DNA of 64,000 nucleotides from Flagellimonas onchidii (GCF_004804315.1 NZ_SRXX01000007.1:62001-126000); one strand, 5' to 3'; positions 37,074-48,266 are shown, counted from the first letter of the stretch. A program made the numbers and translations. Notes: generated by a model not told the origin, from the sequence alone.

Positions 37074-37511
37074 ATGGAAATTTTACGTACACTACATTCT
37101 TACTTTGCCTATGTTGTTTTGGCCCTACTGATTTTTGCCGTTTTTAACGCCGTAACAGGCTGGCTCGGTAAAAAAGAATTTACCATGAACAAAGATTTAA
37201 GAATAAGCCTCTTTGCGTTGATTTTGACCCATATGCAGTTGTTGGTGGGACTGATTCTGTATTTTGTTTCGGCCAATGGCCTTAAGGCCATCCAAACTTT
37301 GGGTATGGGAGGGCTTAATTCGGCAGCACGCCTTTTGGCTGTTGAGCATCCTTTTACCAATATTTTGGCCGTGGCCCTGATTACCATAGGTTGGTCTCGC
37401 CATAAGAAAAAGAACGATAGCACCGCAAAATTTAAGAGCATTGCTATCTTTTATGGTATTGGGTTGCTATTGATTCTTAGCCGTATTCCTTGGGGGCAAT
37501 GGTTTAACTAA
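37074..37511 (+). CDS. Four-helix membrane protein, conserved in Bacteroidota
   Basis: 145 residues with four predicted transmembrane helices (about 8-30, 45-65, 90-110 and 120-140). HSYFAYVVLALLIFAVFNAVTG and HMQLLVGLILYFVSANG each hold a His near a membrane face, as in small cytochrome b-like or haem-handling proteins. Relatives have been misnamed ribosomal protein L27, which this is not. Role unknown. It lies between a TonB receptor and the RadC/nuclease pair. Confidence 0.8.
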   Translation: MEILRTLHSYFAYVVLALLIFAVFNAVTGWLGKKEFTMNKDLRISLFALILTHMQLLVGLILYFVSANGLKAIQTLGMGGLNSAARLLAVEHPFTNILAVALITIGWSRHKKKNDSTAKFKSIAIFYGIGLLLILSRIPWGQWFN

Positions 37512-37563
37512 TCCTGTTTTGTCGTTCCTGCGACGCGTGCCGCCATAGCTTTAGCGATGGCGC

Positions 37564-37619
37564 AAAGCGAGAATCTCATTCCGCTTCCTTTATCAAAAAC
37601 AGATAGACGGGGAAATGGT
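37564..37619. repeat. Direct repeat, copy A: duplicated 3' end of the nuclease gene
   Basis: 56 bases that match 38133-38188 at 50 of 56 positions. On the minus strand, 37576-37617 reads HFPVYLFLIKEAE and stop, the same 13 residues that end the nuclease gene. The six differences are compatible with silent change. With copy B it brackets the RadC-like gene. Just outside, both copies have GTC(A/G)TTCCTG, the edge of a common flavobacterial repeat. Confidence 0.75.
37576..37617 (-). pseudogene. Remnant of nuclease gene 3' end
   Basis: Only the last 13 codons and stop are present (HFPVYLFLIKEAE). No further homology upstream (toward higher coordinates). It is a leftover of a duplicated or rearranged endonuclease/exonuclease/phosphatase gene. 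Confidence 0.6.
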
Positions 37620-37631
37620 TTCTACTTTATA

Positions 37632-37653
37632 GTGACCATTATTCTATGGTCAC
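37632..37653 (-). other. Stem-loop over the stop of the RadC-like gene
   Basis: GTGACCAT and ATGGTCAC, 8-bp perfect stem, 6-nt loop. It includes the TAA at 37639-37641. No T-run follows on the minus strand, so it is an mRNA end structure rather than a classic terminator. Confidence 0.4.
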
Positions 37654-38043
37654 GTAGTCCATCTCGTCAATGATGATATGGTCAAGTAATTTAATTTCCA
37701 TAATCTCAGTGGCAAGTTGCATTCGAGCAGTAAAATCAATATCCGCTTTGCTCGGGGTAAGGTCTCCTGACGGATGGTTGTGACAAAATATTACTTTGGT
37801 ACATTTTTTAGAAACAGCGTAGCTTAATACTTCAACAGGGGATAAAATCATCCTGTTTTTAGACCCGATTGAGACCAGTTCAATATATTCTATGTCGTTT
37901 TTGGTATTAAGACCAACGGTCCAAAAATATTCTTTGTTTCTATGAAGCTTATTCTGTCTCCAGAGAATCTTCTGCATTATTCGTGCAATGTCATCTGTGC
38001 CTGAAATACGTTTGTCCTCGTCTTTTGGTAATCTTACAGTCAT
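37639..38043 (-). CDS. RadC-like JAB domain protein
   Basis: 134 residues, shorter than full RadC (~220-230): the N-terminal helix-hairpin-helix region is missing and only the JAB/MPN domain is present. The JAMM metal motif is intact: H88-x-H90 in FCHNHPSGDLTPSKADID, with D101. Members are putative metal-dependent hydrolases, found near mobile elements and nucleases. It is bracketed by direct repeats that copy part of the nuclease gene next door, so it may have moved in. Substrate unknown; the name RadC does not prove DNA repair. Confidence 0.88.
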   Translation of the reverse strand: MTVRLPKDEDKRISGTDDIARIMQKILWRQNKLHRNKEYFWTVGLNTKNDIEYIELVSIGSKNRMILSPVEVLSYAVSKKCTKVIFCHNHPSGDLTPSKADIDFTARMQLATEIMEIKLLDHIIIDEMDYVTIE

Positions 38044-38132
38044 GGCTTAAAGATAGAAAAAGCGTTCTAGTTTTAATTTTGGGCAATGTTTTATTGTCAT
38101 TCCTGGATTGGTCACTGAGCTAAGTCAAAGTG

Positions 38133-38188
38133 AAAGCGGGAATCTCATTCTGCCTCCTTTATTAAAAAAAGATAGACAGGGAAATGGT
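38133..38188. repeat. Direct repeat, copy B (in the live nuclease gene)
   Basis: Partner of 37564-37619; covers the final codons and stop of the nuclease gene plus ~12 downstream bases. 514 bases separate the copies and these hold the RadC-like gene. Confidence 0.75.
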
Positions 38189-39182
38189 CACTGTACCCCC
38201 CAATATAAGAGGTACCCGAATACGTGCGCAGTGGATAACCTTTGTATTTTCCTGTTAGCGTCTTTAAATATGAAGGAGCATATACTTTTGCTTTCCAAAA
38301 ACTAAAACTACCATTGTTTTTTTGAACAAGATTAGGTGTCATAAAAAACTGGTCAAAAAGGTTCCATTTGTCTCGGTAAGCAAGGGTCCCAATTCCCTTT
38401 TTGTAAAGTTTTTCCATGGGGTTAAAAAGAGAGATGCTATCAGAATTGTTGATTTCCCCTTTGGTCTTCAGGATCTTTTTGAGGCTATCATCACGGGGAT
38501 CATCATTCAGATCACCCATACTGATTATTTTCGCGTCTGGGTTCAGTTTTTGTATGGAATCAATTATCCGCTTGTTCAACAGAGCTGCCCTTATCCGATT
38601 TGGTTTGCTCTTGGTGGGTCCACCTCTGCGCGAGGGCCAGTGATTCACCAAAAAATAAAACGCTTCGTTATCCAACATACCTCCTACTACAAGCTGATCA
38701 CGAGTGTAGTTTCTTTCTCCTTCGTCATCAAATAATAGCAATCGATGACTTGCAAAAGATGTGGGCAAAAAAACGGATTTCTTAAAAAGGAGCGCTACAT
38801 CTATACCGCGTTCATCGGGAGAGTCAAAATGGACAATTCCATATGCTTTCTTTTGTAGATTGGGATGCTGAACCAAATCTTGGACAACCTGCTTGTTTTC
38901 CACCTCGCATAATCCGATAATATCGGGAGAAACTTTGATGGTTTCTTCACCAATTTTAGAAAGCACTTTTGAAATGCTTTCAATTTTCCTTTGATAGCGG
39001 TCTGTAGTCCAGTTATAGTTGCCTTGTGGAGTACGTTCATCATCAAAAATCAAGGTGTCGTTAATAGTATCGAAAAGGTTTTCCACATTATAAAAAGCCA
39101 CTGTTCGAATCTTGTATGTTTTTGATGCCTGAGAGTACAATGATAAAGTACAAAGGACAAAAAAGTAGGTTAAAAGTTTCAT
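38145..39182 (-). CDS. Secreted endonuclease/exonuclease/phosphatase family protein
   Basis: 345 residues. Signal peptide MKLLTYFFVLCTLSLYSQAS. EEP fold: VAFYNVENLFDT (N32, E34 near the metal), GLCEVENKQVV (catalytic Glu), VNHWPSRRGG (catalytic His), ISMGDLNDDPRDD (Asp, Asn) and the end motif GGYSDHFPVYLF (Asp-His). Secreted members of this group act as DNases or phosphodiesterases. Divergent from a TonB receptor and DUF5689 lipoprotein, which suggests breakdown of nucleic acid outside the cell followed by uptake. A stop-side fragment is duplicated at 37576. Confidence 0.92.
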   Translation of the reverse strand: MKLLTYFFVLCTLSLYSQASKTYKIRTVAFYNVENLFDTINDTLIFDDERTPQGNYNWTTDRYQRKIESISKVLSKIGEETIKVSPDIIGLCEVENKQVVQDLVQHPNLQKKAYGIVHFDSPDERGIDVALLFKKSVFLPTSFASHRLLLFDDEGERNYTRDQLVVGGMLDNEAFYFLVNHWPSRRGGPTKSKPNRIRAALLNKRIIDSIQKLNPDAKIISMGDLNDDPRDDSLKKILKTKGEINNSDSISLFNPMEKLYKKGIGTLAYRDKWNLFDQFFMTPNLVQKNNGSFSFWKAKVYAPSYLKTLTGKYKGYPLRTYSGTSYIGGYSDHFPVYLFLIKEAE

Positions 39183-39290
39183 TTGGGTTTTGAATTTTAA
39201 TCGAAAATAAGTAAGATTGTCTACAATACTTACAAAGGTAAGAAGATAATAACCCCAAATACTTATTGATTAACCTACTAATGCAAGCAT

Positions 39291-42026
39291 ATGCGAACAG
39301 TTTTGTTCATTGCTATGTGGTGTTGCGCTTATATGCAATACGGTCAGCAGAACACTTTGATATCTGGAACCATAAAGGATGCGGTCACAAAGAGACCGAT
39401 TCAAAATGTAACACTTCAAATTGATGGTTCTTCCAAAGAATTTTTATCGGATACTAATGGTGGTTTTTCTATTTGGATTGATGTAGAAGGAGAGCAAATT
39501 CTTAATGCGGTCAGTTCGGATTATGTATTGAAGCGTATCCCATTTTTTTTGACTGGCGAAACAATCGAACTAGGTATAATTTTTCTAGAAAAAGATGTTG
39601 TTGTCGAAAGAAGTGACAACCTGATAACTTTGACCGAGAATGATATCTCCAACGATGATGAAACTATTTCGGGTTCTTCAGGATTGCTTCAGGCCACAAG
39701 GGATATTTTTTTGAGCAGGGCGGCCTTCGATTTTGGACAGGCCTTTTTTAGGGTAAGGGGCTATGATTCCCACAATGGAGTCGTCATGCTCAATGGTATA
39801 CCTATGAACAAATTTTTTAATGGTCGTCCGCAATGGAATAATTGGGGAGGGCTTAATGATGTAACCCGGAACCAAGAATTTACCCATGCACTAACCCTCA
39901 ATCCATACATCTTTGGTGGTGTTTTGGGAAATACCAATGTGGATATGAGACCTTCGGGACTAAGGCCCGGGATTCGTATTTCTACTTCTGCTTCAAACAG
40001 GACATATGCTTGGCGTACCATGGGGACTTATAACTCTGGTATCCTTAAAAATGGATTGGCCTACACCGTTTCTTCTTCAAAAAGATGGTCAAATTCTGGG
40101 TATGTAGAAGGGACATTGTATGATACGTATTCTTTTTTTGGAGCGTTGGAATATCAACTGAATTCAAAGAATAGCCTTGTACTGACTTCTATTTTGGCCA
40201 AAAACCGAAGGGGTAGTTCAGCAGCAATTACAGAAGAAGTTTTTGAATTAAGAGGAAGTACGTACAATCCATATTGGGGACAGCAAAACGGAAAAGTTAG
40301 GACCACAAGGGAGCGACAGGTCTTTGAACCAATTTTTATGCTAAACCATAATTCCAAGTTTAAAAAATGGAACTGGAACACGGGCATTGCTTATCAATTT
40401 GGGACAAATTCAAGAAGCAGATTGGGGTATTACAATGCCCCTAGTCCCGATCCAACTTATTATAGGTATTTGCCCAGTTTTTATCTTAACAGTCCCATAG
40501 GGGCAGATTTCGTAAATGCTTCGTTGGCCAAAGAAGGGTTCTTGGAGAATCCGCAGGTAAATTGGAATGCTTTATATACTGCCAATACCAATAATAATGG
40601 AAAAGCAAGCTACCTATTCTATGATGACGTAGTCAAAGACAATCAGATAACGGTATCGAGTAATTTCAACTACACCATTAATAAACGTTTGAAAGTTGGA
40701 GGAGGGCTTCGTTATCAGTCATTGTCCTCAGAAAACTACGCGGAAATACAAGACCTTTTGGGTGCCGAATTCCATGAAGATGTTGATACATTTTCAAACA
40801 CACAAAATGACTTGAACGGAAGCCTCATCAAAACAAAGGAAGAGGCATTCAATTACCATTATAATATTTTTGCCTCTGAGTGGGAAGGTTTCGGGCAGGT
40901 AAGTATTGATTTTGATAAAATCCGTGGATTTGTTTCGGCGGCAGTGGGTGGTTTTAATGCCCAACGGGATGGAGTTTTTCAAAATGAACGCTTTAGTGAT
41001 AACTCACTTGGAAAAAGCGAAAAAGTTACTTTTTCCAACACAAAACTAAAAGGCGGCGCAACATACGTTCTTACGGGGAGGCATTGGTTTACCGCTAATG
41101 GAGCATTGATTCAAAGGCCGCCAACCTTGCAGCAAATTTTCATCAACCCAAGAGAGAACAATCAGATAGTTAGTGATATTTTAAGCGAAACCATTACTAG
41201 TGTAGATCTTAATTATTATGTCCGTTTACCAGATTTGACTGGGAGAGTAAGCGCTTTCTATACTCGTTTTATGGATACTACCGACATCAATTTTTATTAT
41301 GTGGATTCGGGATTGGGTTCAGACTTTGTCCAAGAAGTAGTTTCAGGATTGGACAAACTCCATAAAGGCATCGAATTTGGGCTACAATATGAAGCTTCTT
41401 CAAGTGTGAAGCTTTCGTTCGCCGGCAACTTTGGCGAGTACGTTTATGCCAGTGACCCTTTCGTCCAAATAAATTTTGACACTTCATTGGCTGACGATAA
41501 CCCTATAAGTTTAGAAGGGAACAGTGATTTGGGGATTGCAAAGCTGAAGGGGTTAAAATTGCCCCAAGGCCCCCAATGGGCATATGGAGTTGGGGTTGAA
41601 TACCGAAGCCCTAAATATTGGTGGTTGGGAGCGACCGCAAATCATTTATCCAAAAGTTATATCGATGTGTCAGCAATTCGGCACACGGATAGTTTTCTTC
41701 TAAACCCAGAAACAGGTCAACGCTTTCCAAACGCAACCGATGAAAATGTTGCTACCATTCTTGAACAAAAACCTTTGGACGAGTTTTACTTGTTCAATTT
41801 GGTTGGAGGGAAGTCTTGGCTGGTCAATAAAAAATATATAAGCGCATTTATAAGTGTGAACAATTTGTTCAATGAAATCTACAGAAGCGGAGGTTATGAG
41901 CAAGGTAGAAATGGTAATTATGGACAGCTTTATCAAGATAATTTAAGTGGTTCACCTTCTTTCGGTCCAAAATATTGGTACGGATACGGGCGCACATATT
42001 TTTTAAATCTGGCGGTGAGCTTTTAG
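39291..42026 (+). CDS. TonB-dependent receptor, paralogue of the receptor at 34211
   Basis: 911 residues. Signal peptide to about residue 19 (MQYGQQ), a carboxypeptidase-like beta domain (ISGTIKDAVTKRPIQNVTLQ), plug (FFRVRGYDSHNGVVMLNGIP, NGRPQWNNWGGLNDVT) and a barrel ending in LNLAVSF. The plug lacks the usual GSSA.YGS motif. Outer-membrane importer powered by TonB. The DUF5689 lipoprotein gene follows after 28 bases, as a SusD-like partner would, and the secreted nuclease is divergent on the other side. Confidence 0.93.
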   Translation: MRTVLFIAMWCCAYMQYGQQNTLISGTIKDAVTKRPIQNVTLQIDGSSKEFLSDTNGGFSIWIDVEGEQILNAVSSDYVLKRIPFFLTGETIELGIIFLEKDVVVERSDNLITLTENDISNDDETISGSSGLLQATRDIFLSRAAFDFGQAFFRVRGYDSHNGVVMLNGIPMNKFFNGRPQWNNWGGLNDVTRNQEFTHALTLNPYIFGGVLGNTNVDMRPSGLRPGIRISTSASNRTYAWRTMGTYNSGILKNGLAYTVSSSKRWSNSGYVEGTLYDTYSFFGALEYQLNSKNSLVLTSILAKNRRGSSAAITEEVFELRGSTYNPYWGQQNGKVRTTRERQVFEPIFMLNHNSKFKKWNWNTGIAYQFGTNSRSRLGYYNAPSPDPTYYRYLPSFYLNSPIGADFVNASLAKEGFLENPQVNWNALYTANTNNNGKASYLFYDDVVKDNQITVSSNFNYTINKRLKVGGGLRYQSLSSENYAEIQDLLGAEFHEDVDTFSNTQNDLNGSLIKTKEEAFNYHYNIFASEWEGFGQVSIDFDKIRGFVSAAVGGFNAQRDGVFQNERFSDNSLGKSEKVTFSNTKLKGGATYVLTGRHWFTANGALIQRPPTLQQIFINPRENNQIVSDILSETITSVDLNYYVRLPDLTGRVSAFYTRFMDTTDINFYYVDSGLGSDFVQEVVSGLDKLHKGIEFGLQYEASSSVKLSFAGNFGEYVYASDPFVQINFDTSLADDNPISLEGNSDLGIAKLKGLKLPQGPQWAYGVGVEYRSPKYWWLGATANHLSKSYIDVSAIRHTDSFLLNPETGQRFPNATDENVATILEQKPLDEFYLFNLVGGKSWLVNKKYISAFISVNNLFNEIYRSGGYEQGRNGNYGQLYQDNLSGSPSFGPKYWYGYGRTYFLNLAVSF

Positions 42027-42054
42027 CAAAAATTCCAATAATAAATTAGAAAAG

Positions 42055-43416
42055 ATGAACATATATAATATGATTATGAGTTTTTGCATGCTTATGTTGC
42101 TAGTGTCCTGTGTTAAAGGACCTGATTTTGATGCTCCGCGACAAGACTGTAACGACAATTTAATTGCTAATATTAGTTTTCAGGAATTAGAAGCTCTTTT
42201 TGAAGAAGAAACCATTCAAATTCAAGAGGATTTGGTAATTGAAGGTTATGTGATTTCATCGGACAAATCCAGAAACCTTTATGGTGTTCTTGTTGTTCAA
42301 GATAAACCCATGAATCCAAGTTTTGGTATCCACTTCGAAATCGATTTAAGAGAGTCCCATTTAAGGTATAAGATAGGGGATAAAGTATTTGTTAAACTAA
42401 AAGGATTGTACTTGGGCAAAAGCGATGAAACACTTAAGCTGGGAGGTTCCTTTACCTCGTTTGGCAATGTTTCGGTAGGAAGACTTCCAGCCCATAAGGT
42501 GGGGCAACATATTTTTTCGGCTTGTGATAATAAAGAAGTGCTTCAAGCTACGGAAACTTCCATATCCGAATTGGACAATGTTGGCTTAAACACCTTGATA
42601 AGACTTGTTGATATTGAAGTTGTGGATGCAGAACTTGGTGAAACATTTGCCATAGGAAAAGAGGAGACGGAGCGAATACTAAAAGACTGTAGTGAAAATG
42701 AGATTATATTGTTAAATAGTGGTTTTTCAGACTTTCAAGATGAGCGTTTGCCAGATGGTAACGGTTCTGTAACGGGTATTTTGCAGAGGGGTGGAGGACA
42801 ATACCAAATAATTATTCGTGACATGGATGATATTAATTTTTCGAATGAGCGCTGTCCAGAAATCATCACCGAATTTACTTCCGACCAAATCCTTATTTCA
42901 GAATTGGCAGACCCCGATAACAATTCAGGAGCCCGATTTATCGAATTGTACAATGTCGGTCAAGTTCCTTTGGATTTGAATAAATGGACATTAAGGCGCT
43001 ACACCAATGAGAAGACCGAGATAAGCTCCTCAATAGATCTTTCTGGTTTTATCCTAGAATCAAAAAGTACTTTGGTGATATCGCCGAACGCTATTGAATT
43101 TGAGTTGGTATATGGCTTTACACCTGATATGGGAGTGTCTACCAACAGTCCTGCAGATTCCAACGGGGACGACAATCTAGAACTGGTAGACCCTTTTGGA
43201 GTCATCATTGATGTATTTGGTGTTGTTGGCGAAGATGGCTCTGGAACCAACCATGAGTTTGAAGACGGAAGGGCGATACGAAAATCAGAAGTTGCTGAAG
43301 CCAATCCCACTTACACTTTTTCTGAATGGATAATTTTTAACGATACAGGGGAATCTGGAACCACAAAACAACCCCAAAACGCACCTGAAGGTTTTACCCC
43401 GGGAAACTTGGATTAA
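42055..43416 (+). CDS. DUF5689 lipoprotein with C-terminal lamin-tail domain
   Basis: 453 residues. Lipobox MLLVSCVKG with Cys19. N-terminal ~40-265 matches the DUF5689 pattern of OB-like strands: QEDLVIEGYVISSDKSRNLY, YKIGDKVFVKLKGLYLGK, then GSVTGILQRGGGQYQIIIRD. Residues ~280-440 look like a lamin-tail domain (LTD): ILISELADPDNNSGARFIEL, then GQVPLDLNKWTLRRYTN. LTDs are often attached to secreted nucleases. The OB fold and LTD suggest surface binding of nucleic acid for the receptor upstream, but no binding data can be seen here. Confidence 0.88.
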   Translation: MNIYNMIMSFCMLMLLVSCVKGPDFDAPRQDCNDNLIANISFQELEALFEEETIQIQEDLVIEGYVISSDKSRNLYGVLVVQDKPMNPSFGIHFEIDLRESHLRYKIGDKVFVKLKGLYLGKSDETLKLGGSFTSFGNVSVGRLPAHKVGQHIFSACDNKEVLQATETSISELDNVGLNTLIRLVDIEVVDAELGETFAIGKEETERILKDCSENEIILLNSGFSDFQDERLPDGNGSVTGILQRGGGQYQIIIRDMDDINFSNERCPEIITEFTSDQILISELADPDNNSGARFIELYNVGQVPLDLNKWTLRRYTNEKTEISSSIDLSGFILESKSTLVISPNAIEFELVYGFTPDMGVSTNSPADSNGDDNLELVDPFGVIIDVFGVVGEDGSGTNHEFEDGRAIRKSEVAEANPTYTFSEWIIFNDTGESGTTKQPQNAPEGFTPGNLD

Positions 43417-43431
43417 CCTTAAACACTTTTT

Positions 43432-43656
43432 TTAAGCTGTTTCCCTCCTTTTATTTGCAGAATGGGTAATTAAACTACCGAGAAGATAGACAATACTGAC
43501 AAGAGGCATCATCAACATTGCAATGGTCCATAAAAATTTGGAGATTCCCTGCTCTTTTTTAAAAACAAAATAAATAGCCGTAGCTGTAACAATCAAATAG
43601 AGGATAACCACTGCTATAAGATGATAAGGGCCATAAAATGTACGTAGGAATATCAT
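43432..43656 (-). CDS. PLDc_N domain small membrane protein
   Basis: 74 residues from the ATG at 43656 (a TTG two codons earlier is also open). Two transmembrane helices (YHLIAVVILYLIVTATAIYF and FLWTIAMLMMPLVSIVYLLG) with a Lys-rich loop, the pattern of the phospholipase D nuclease N-terminal (PLDc_N) family. It is a stand-alone membrane hairpin without a PLD domain. Convergent with the DUF5689 gene. Function unknown. Confidence 0.82.
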   Translation of the reverse strand: MIFLRTFYGPYHLIAVVILYLIVTATAIYFVFKKEQGISKFLWTIAMLMMPLVSIVYLLGSLITHSANKRRETA

Positions 43657-43875
43657 ATTCAAAATTTAAATTAACAAGTAAAGGCCTCAGGAAGTTGAAG
43701 TATTTGCCTCCAACGCAATCAAAGTTATCAAATTTGTGATAGGTGTCAAATAGGTTTTATTGAATATATATCGTTATGTTTCCTGGTTTTGAAAAACGGA
43801 CATCAGTATAGTGTTAAAACATCCATTTTTTAATTGGGGACGTAAATTATAACAAGTAACAAAATAACCATAACT

Positions 43876-44361
43876 ATGAAACAAGTAGTATTGACATTAG
43901 TTTTTGGCCTAGCATTGGTGTTTCAGTGCCAGGCACAGCAAATTTCTAAACACGCATTGGGGCTCCGCCTTGGTGATGACGATGGGTTTGATTCCCTTGG
44001 TGGTGAGATTAGTTACCAGTTAGGGCTTACCGAAAATAACAGATTGGAATTTGCCCTCGGAATCAGAAGTGGCGATGCTTATGACGCCTTTAAGGCGGTG
44101 GGTCTTTATCAATGGGTGATGCCTTTAGATCGATCTTTCCATTGGTACGTTGGCGCCGGTGCAGGAGTTGGAAGTGTTGATGTGGATGGAGCAGGGTCCA
44201 GCACCTTTGCCCTATTGGCTGGGGATATTGGAATTGAATACAATTTCGAGATACCATTGCTGATATCGTTGGATGTTAGACCCGAAATAGGCTTCGGGGA
44301 TGAGGGGTATGGCAGCGATTTTGATTTTGACTTGGGACTTGGTATTCGTTATCAATTCTAA
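43876..44361 (+). CDS. Small outer-membrane beta-barrel protein
   Basis: 161 residues. Signal peptide MKQVVLTLVFGLALVFQCQAQ, then about eight amphipathic strands (HALGLRLGDD, RLEFALGIRSGD, FHWYVGAGAGVGSVD, LLISLDVRPEIGFGDEGYGS) and a final aromatic IRYQF as in OmpX/OmpA-type barrels. Outer membrane; ligand or role not known. Ends at a bidirectional terminator. Confidence 0.85.
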   Translation: MKQVVLTLVFGLALVFQCQAQQISKHALGLRLGDDDGFDSLGGEISYQLGLTENNRLEFALGIRSGDAYDAFKAVGLYQWVMPLDRSFHWYVGAGAGVGSVDVDGAGSSTFALLAGDIGIEYNFEIPLLISLDVRPEIGFGDEGYGSDFDFDLGLGIRYQF

Positions 44362-44381
44362 CCAGATTCCAGATAAAAAAG

Positions 44382-44416
44382 AAAATCCCAAGTAGTTCAC
44401 TTGGGATTTTTTTATT
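44382..44416. terminator. Bidirectional terminator
   Basis: AAAATCCCAAGT / ACTTGGGATTTT with a 5-nt loop, A-rich before and T-run after. Serves the barrel gene (plus) and the SYLF gene (minus). Confidence 0.9.
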
Positions 44417-44429
44417 CGGCGGGCTTATT

Positions 44430-44960
44430 TTAAAACGGTTTGTAACTAAACTTCTGTCCACCAACAGAAGCATCGGCCATTAAGCCAGCTTTGGGTAGGG
44501 CAAAAACAGCAACACCATCTTTATATTTTGCGTTAAAGGCAATTCCAGATTTTAGGGCTACTGCAGAAGTCTCGGCAGCAAAGGCAAATTTCCCTTCCTT
44601 AAAACGTTGCAAGTCTACATCGGTTTCAAAGAAAATGACCTCGATTATGGCCTGTCCACCGGCTTGCAGTCCAATATTTAGTTTCTTAAGGCCGGCCATT
44701 CCAACCATTTCACCACCTTCGTAGACCACGCCATTTCCAGAAGCACCACCGATTATGAATCCGCCTTTGCCCACATTGGGAAAAATGACATAGCCAGCGG
44801 AGTTGTTAAAAAAGCGTTCAAGTCCAGAATCGGCTTTTAAAAGGGTCTTTTTTGCCTTTTTGGCATCGTTTATAATCTTTCTGTCCTTTTTATTTTGAGC
44901 TAAAGTAGCAGTGGCGACCAGCACTAAGCAAACCAAGATTAAGGGTCTAACAATTTTCAT
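44430..44960 (-). CDS. SYLF (DUF500) domain lipid-binding protein, exported
   Basis: 176 residues. Signal peptide ending TLAQ. Mature part is a SYLF domain: AGYVIFPNVGKGGFIIGGAS, GNGVVYEGGEMVGMAGLKKL, IGLQAGGQAIIEVIFF and KAGLMADASVGGQKF. SYLF domains bind phosphoinositides in eukaryotes; bacterial ones are exported and of unknown role. Single gene. Confidence 0.92.
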   Translation of the reverse strand: MKIVRPLILVCLVLVATATLAQNKKDRKIINDAKKAKKTLLKADSGLERFFNNSAGYVIFPNVGKGGFIIGGASGNGVVYEGGEMVGMAGLKKLNIGLQAGGQAIIEVIFFETDVDLQRFKEGKFAFAAETSAVALKSGIAFNAKYKDGVAVFALPKAGLMADASVGGQKFSYKPF

Positions 44961-44998
44961 ATTTCTGTCTTTATAAAGTATAAGTTAAAGGTAAAAAA

Positions 44999-45026
44999 TA
45001 AACCCCTTCCGAAACGGAAAGGGTTT
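44999..45026 (-). terminator. Terminator of the exported DinB-like gene
   Basis: AAACCCCTTCCG / CGGAAAGGGTTT, stem with one mismatch, followed on the minus strand by a T-rich tract (TTTATTTTTT). Confidence 0.8.
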
Positions 45027-45047
45027 GCTAATAAGTGTTAATGCTGC

Positions 45048-45656
45048 CTATTTTCCTTTTGGAAAAAGTTTGTGCGCCATTACTTCTTTCATTTGGTCTG
45101 TATGCCTTTTGGTATGTCCCGACATAAAGAGTACAATTTGTAGGCCGTCTATAGTGCCAAAAGGAAGTTCTCCATAATGGTTTCTCAAATCGTCCTCGGT
45201 ATTTTCAACATAAGAAATGTGCTGGTTTCTTTTTGTCAAAAATTCATTTAAGGTAGCCTCGTACGAACCAAATTTATCCGTGGGCTCAAAAGGCTCTCGA
45301 GTTTTTACTCGCTTTTCCCTACTTTCGATAATTCCCAAAAGTTCTTCGTCCGATAATTTTACATCAGTCCGTTTAGAAGGATCTGCCGCTGTCTGCAACG
45401 CCGCTTGCAACATTCCAAAAATCATGTTTTCCGAAATAGCTACGTGTTCAACGCACTGTGCGATTGACCAAGTGTCTTCTTCTGGGATGAAGTTTAATTG
45501 TTCCTCGGTAAGTCCATGAAGCAATTTAGACATTTCGTCACGGGTCTTGATCAAGTGGTCCACGGCCAGTTTGCGGTCTTCATCTGATAGTTTTAAAGTA
45601 TCAGTGCTGAAACTGAAAAGTAACAATGTAACTAGGGGTAAAATCAGTTTTTTCAT
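45048..45656 (-). CDS. Exported DinB family protein
   Basis: 202 residues from the ATG at 45656; an upstream start at 45704 is possible but would hide the signal peptide (MKKLILPLVTLLLFSFSTDT). DinB-type bundle with likely ligand histidines in WSIAQCVEHVAISENM and at GHTKRHTDQM near the C-terminus. Third DinB-like protein here and the second with a signal peptide. Probably periplasmic and metal-dependent; reaction unknown. Confidence 0.88.
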   Translation of the reverse strand: MKKLILPLVTLLLFSFSTDTLKLSDEDRKLAVDHLIKTRDEMSKLLHGLTEEQLNFIPEEDTWSIAQCVEHVAISENMIFGMLQAALQTAADPSKRTDVKLSDEELLGIIESREKRVKTREPFEPTDKFGSYEATLNEFLTKRNQHISYVENTEDDLRNHYGELPFGTIDGLQIVLFMSGHTKRHTDQMKEVMAHKLFPKGK

Positions 45657-48183
<2,527 letters not shown>

Positions 48184-48211
48184 AAAAGAAAAAGAAAATT
48201 AACTGTGAAAC

Positions 48212-48248
48212 AACTGTCACTTCCTTCAAAGGTTGTGGCAGTTTTTTT
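48212..48248 (+). terminator. Terminator of katG
   Basis: AACTGTCAC / GTGGCAGTT (one G-U), 14-nt loop and a T-run. It lies 28 bases after the stop; the ankyrin gene starts just downstream, so read-through is possible. Confidence 0.7.
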
Positions 48249-48266
48249 ATAACTTTCGCTAAGATT

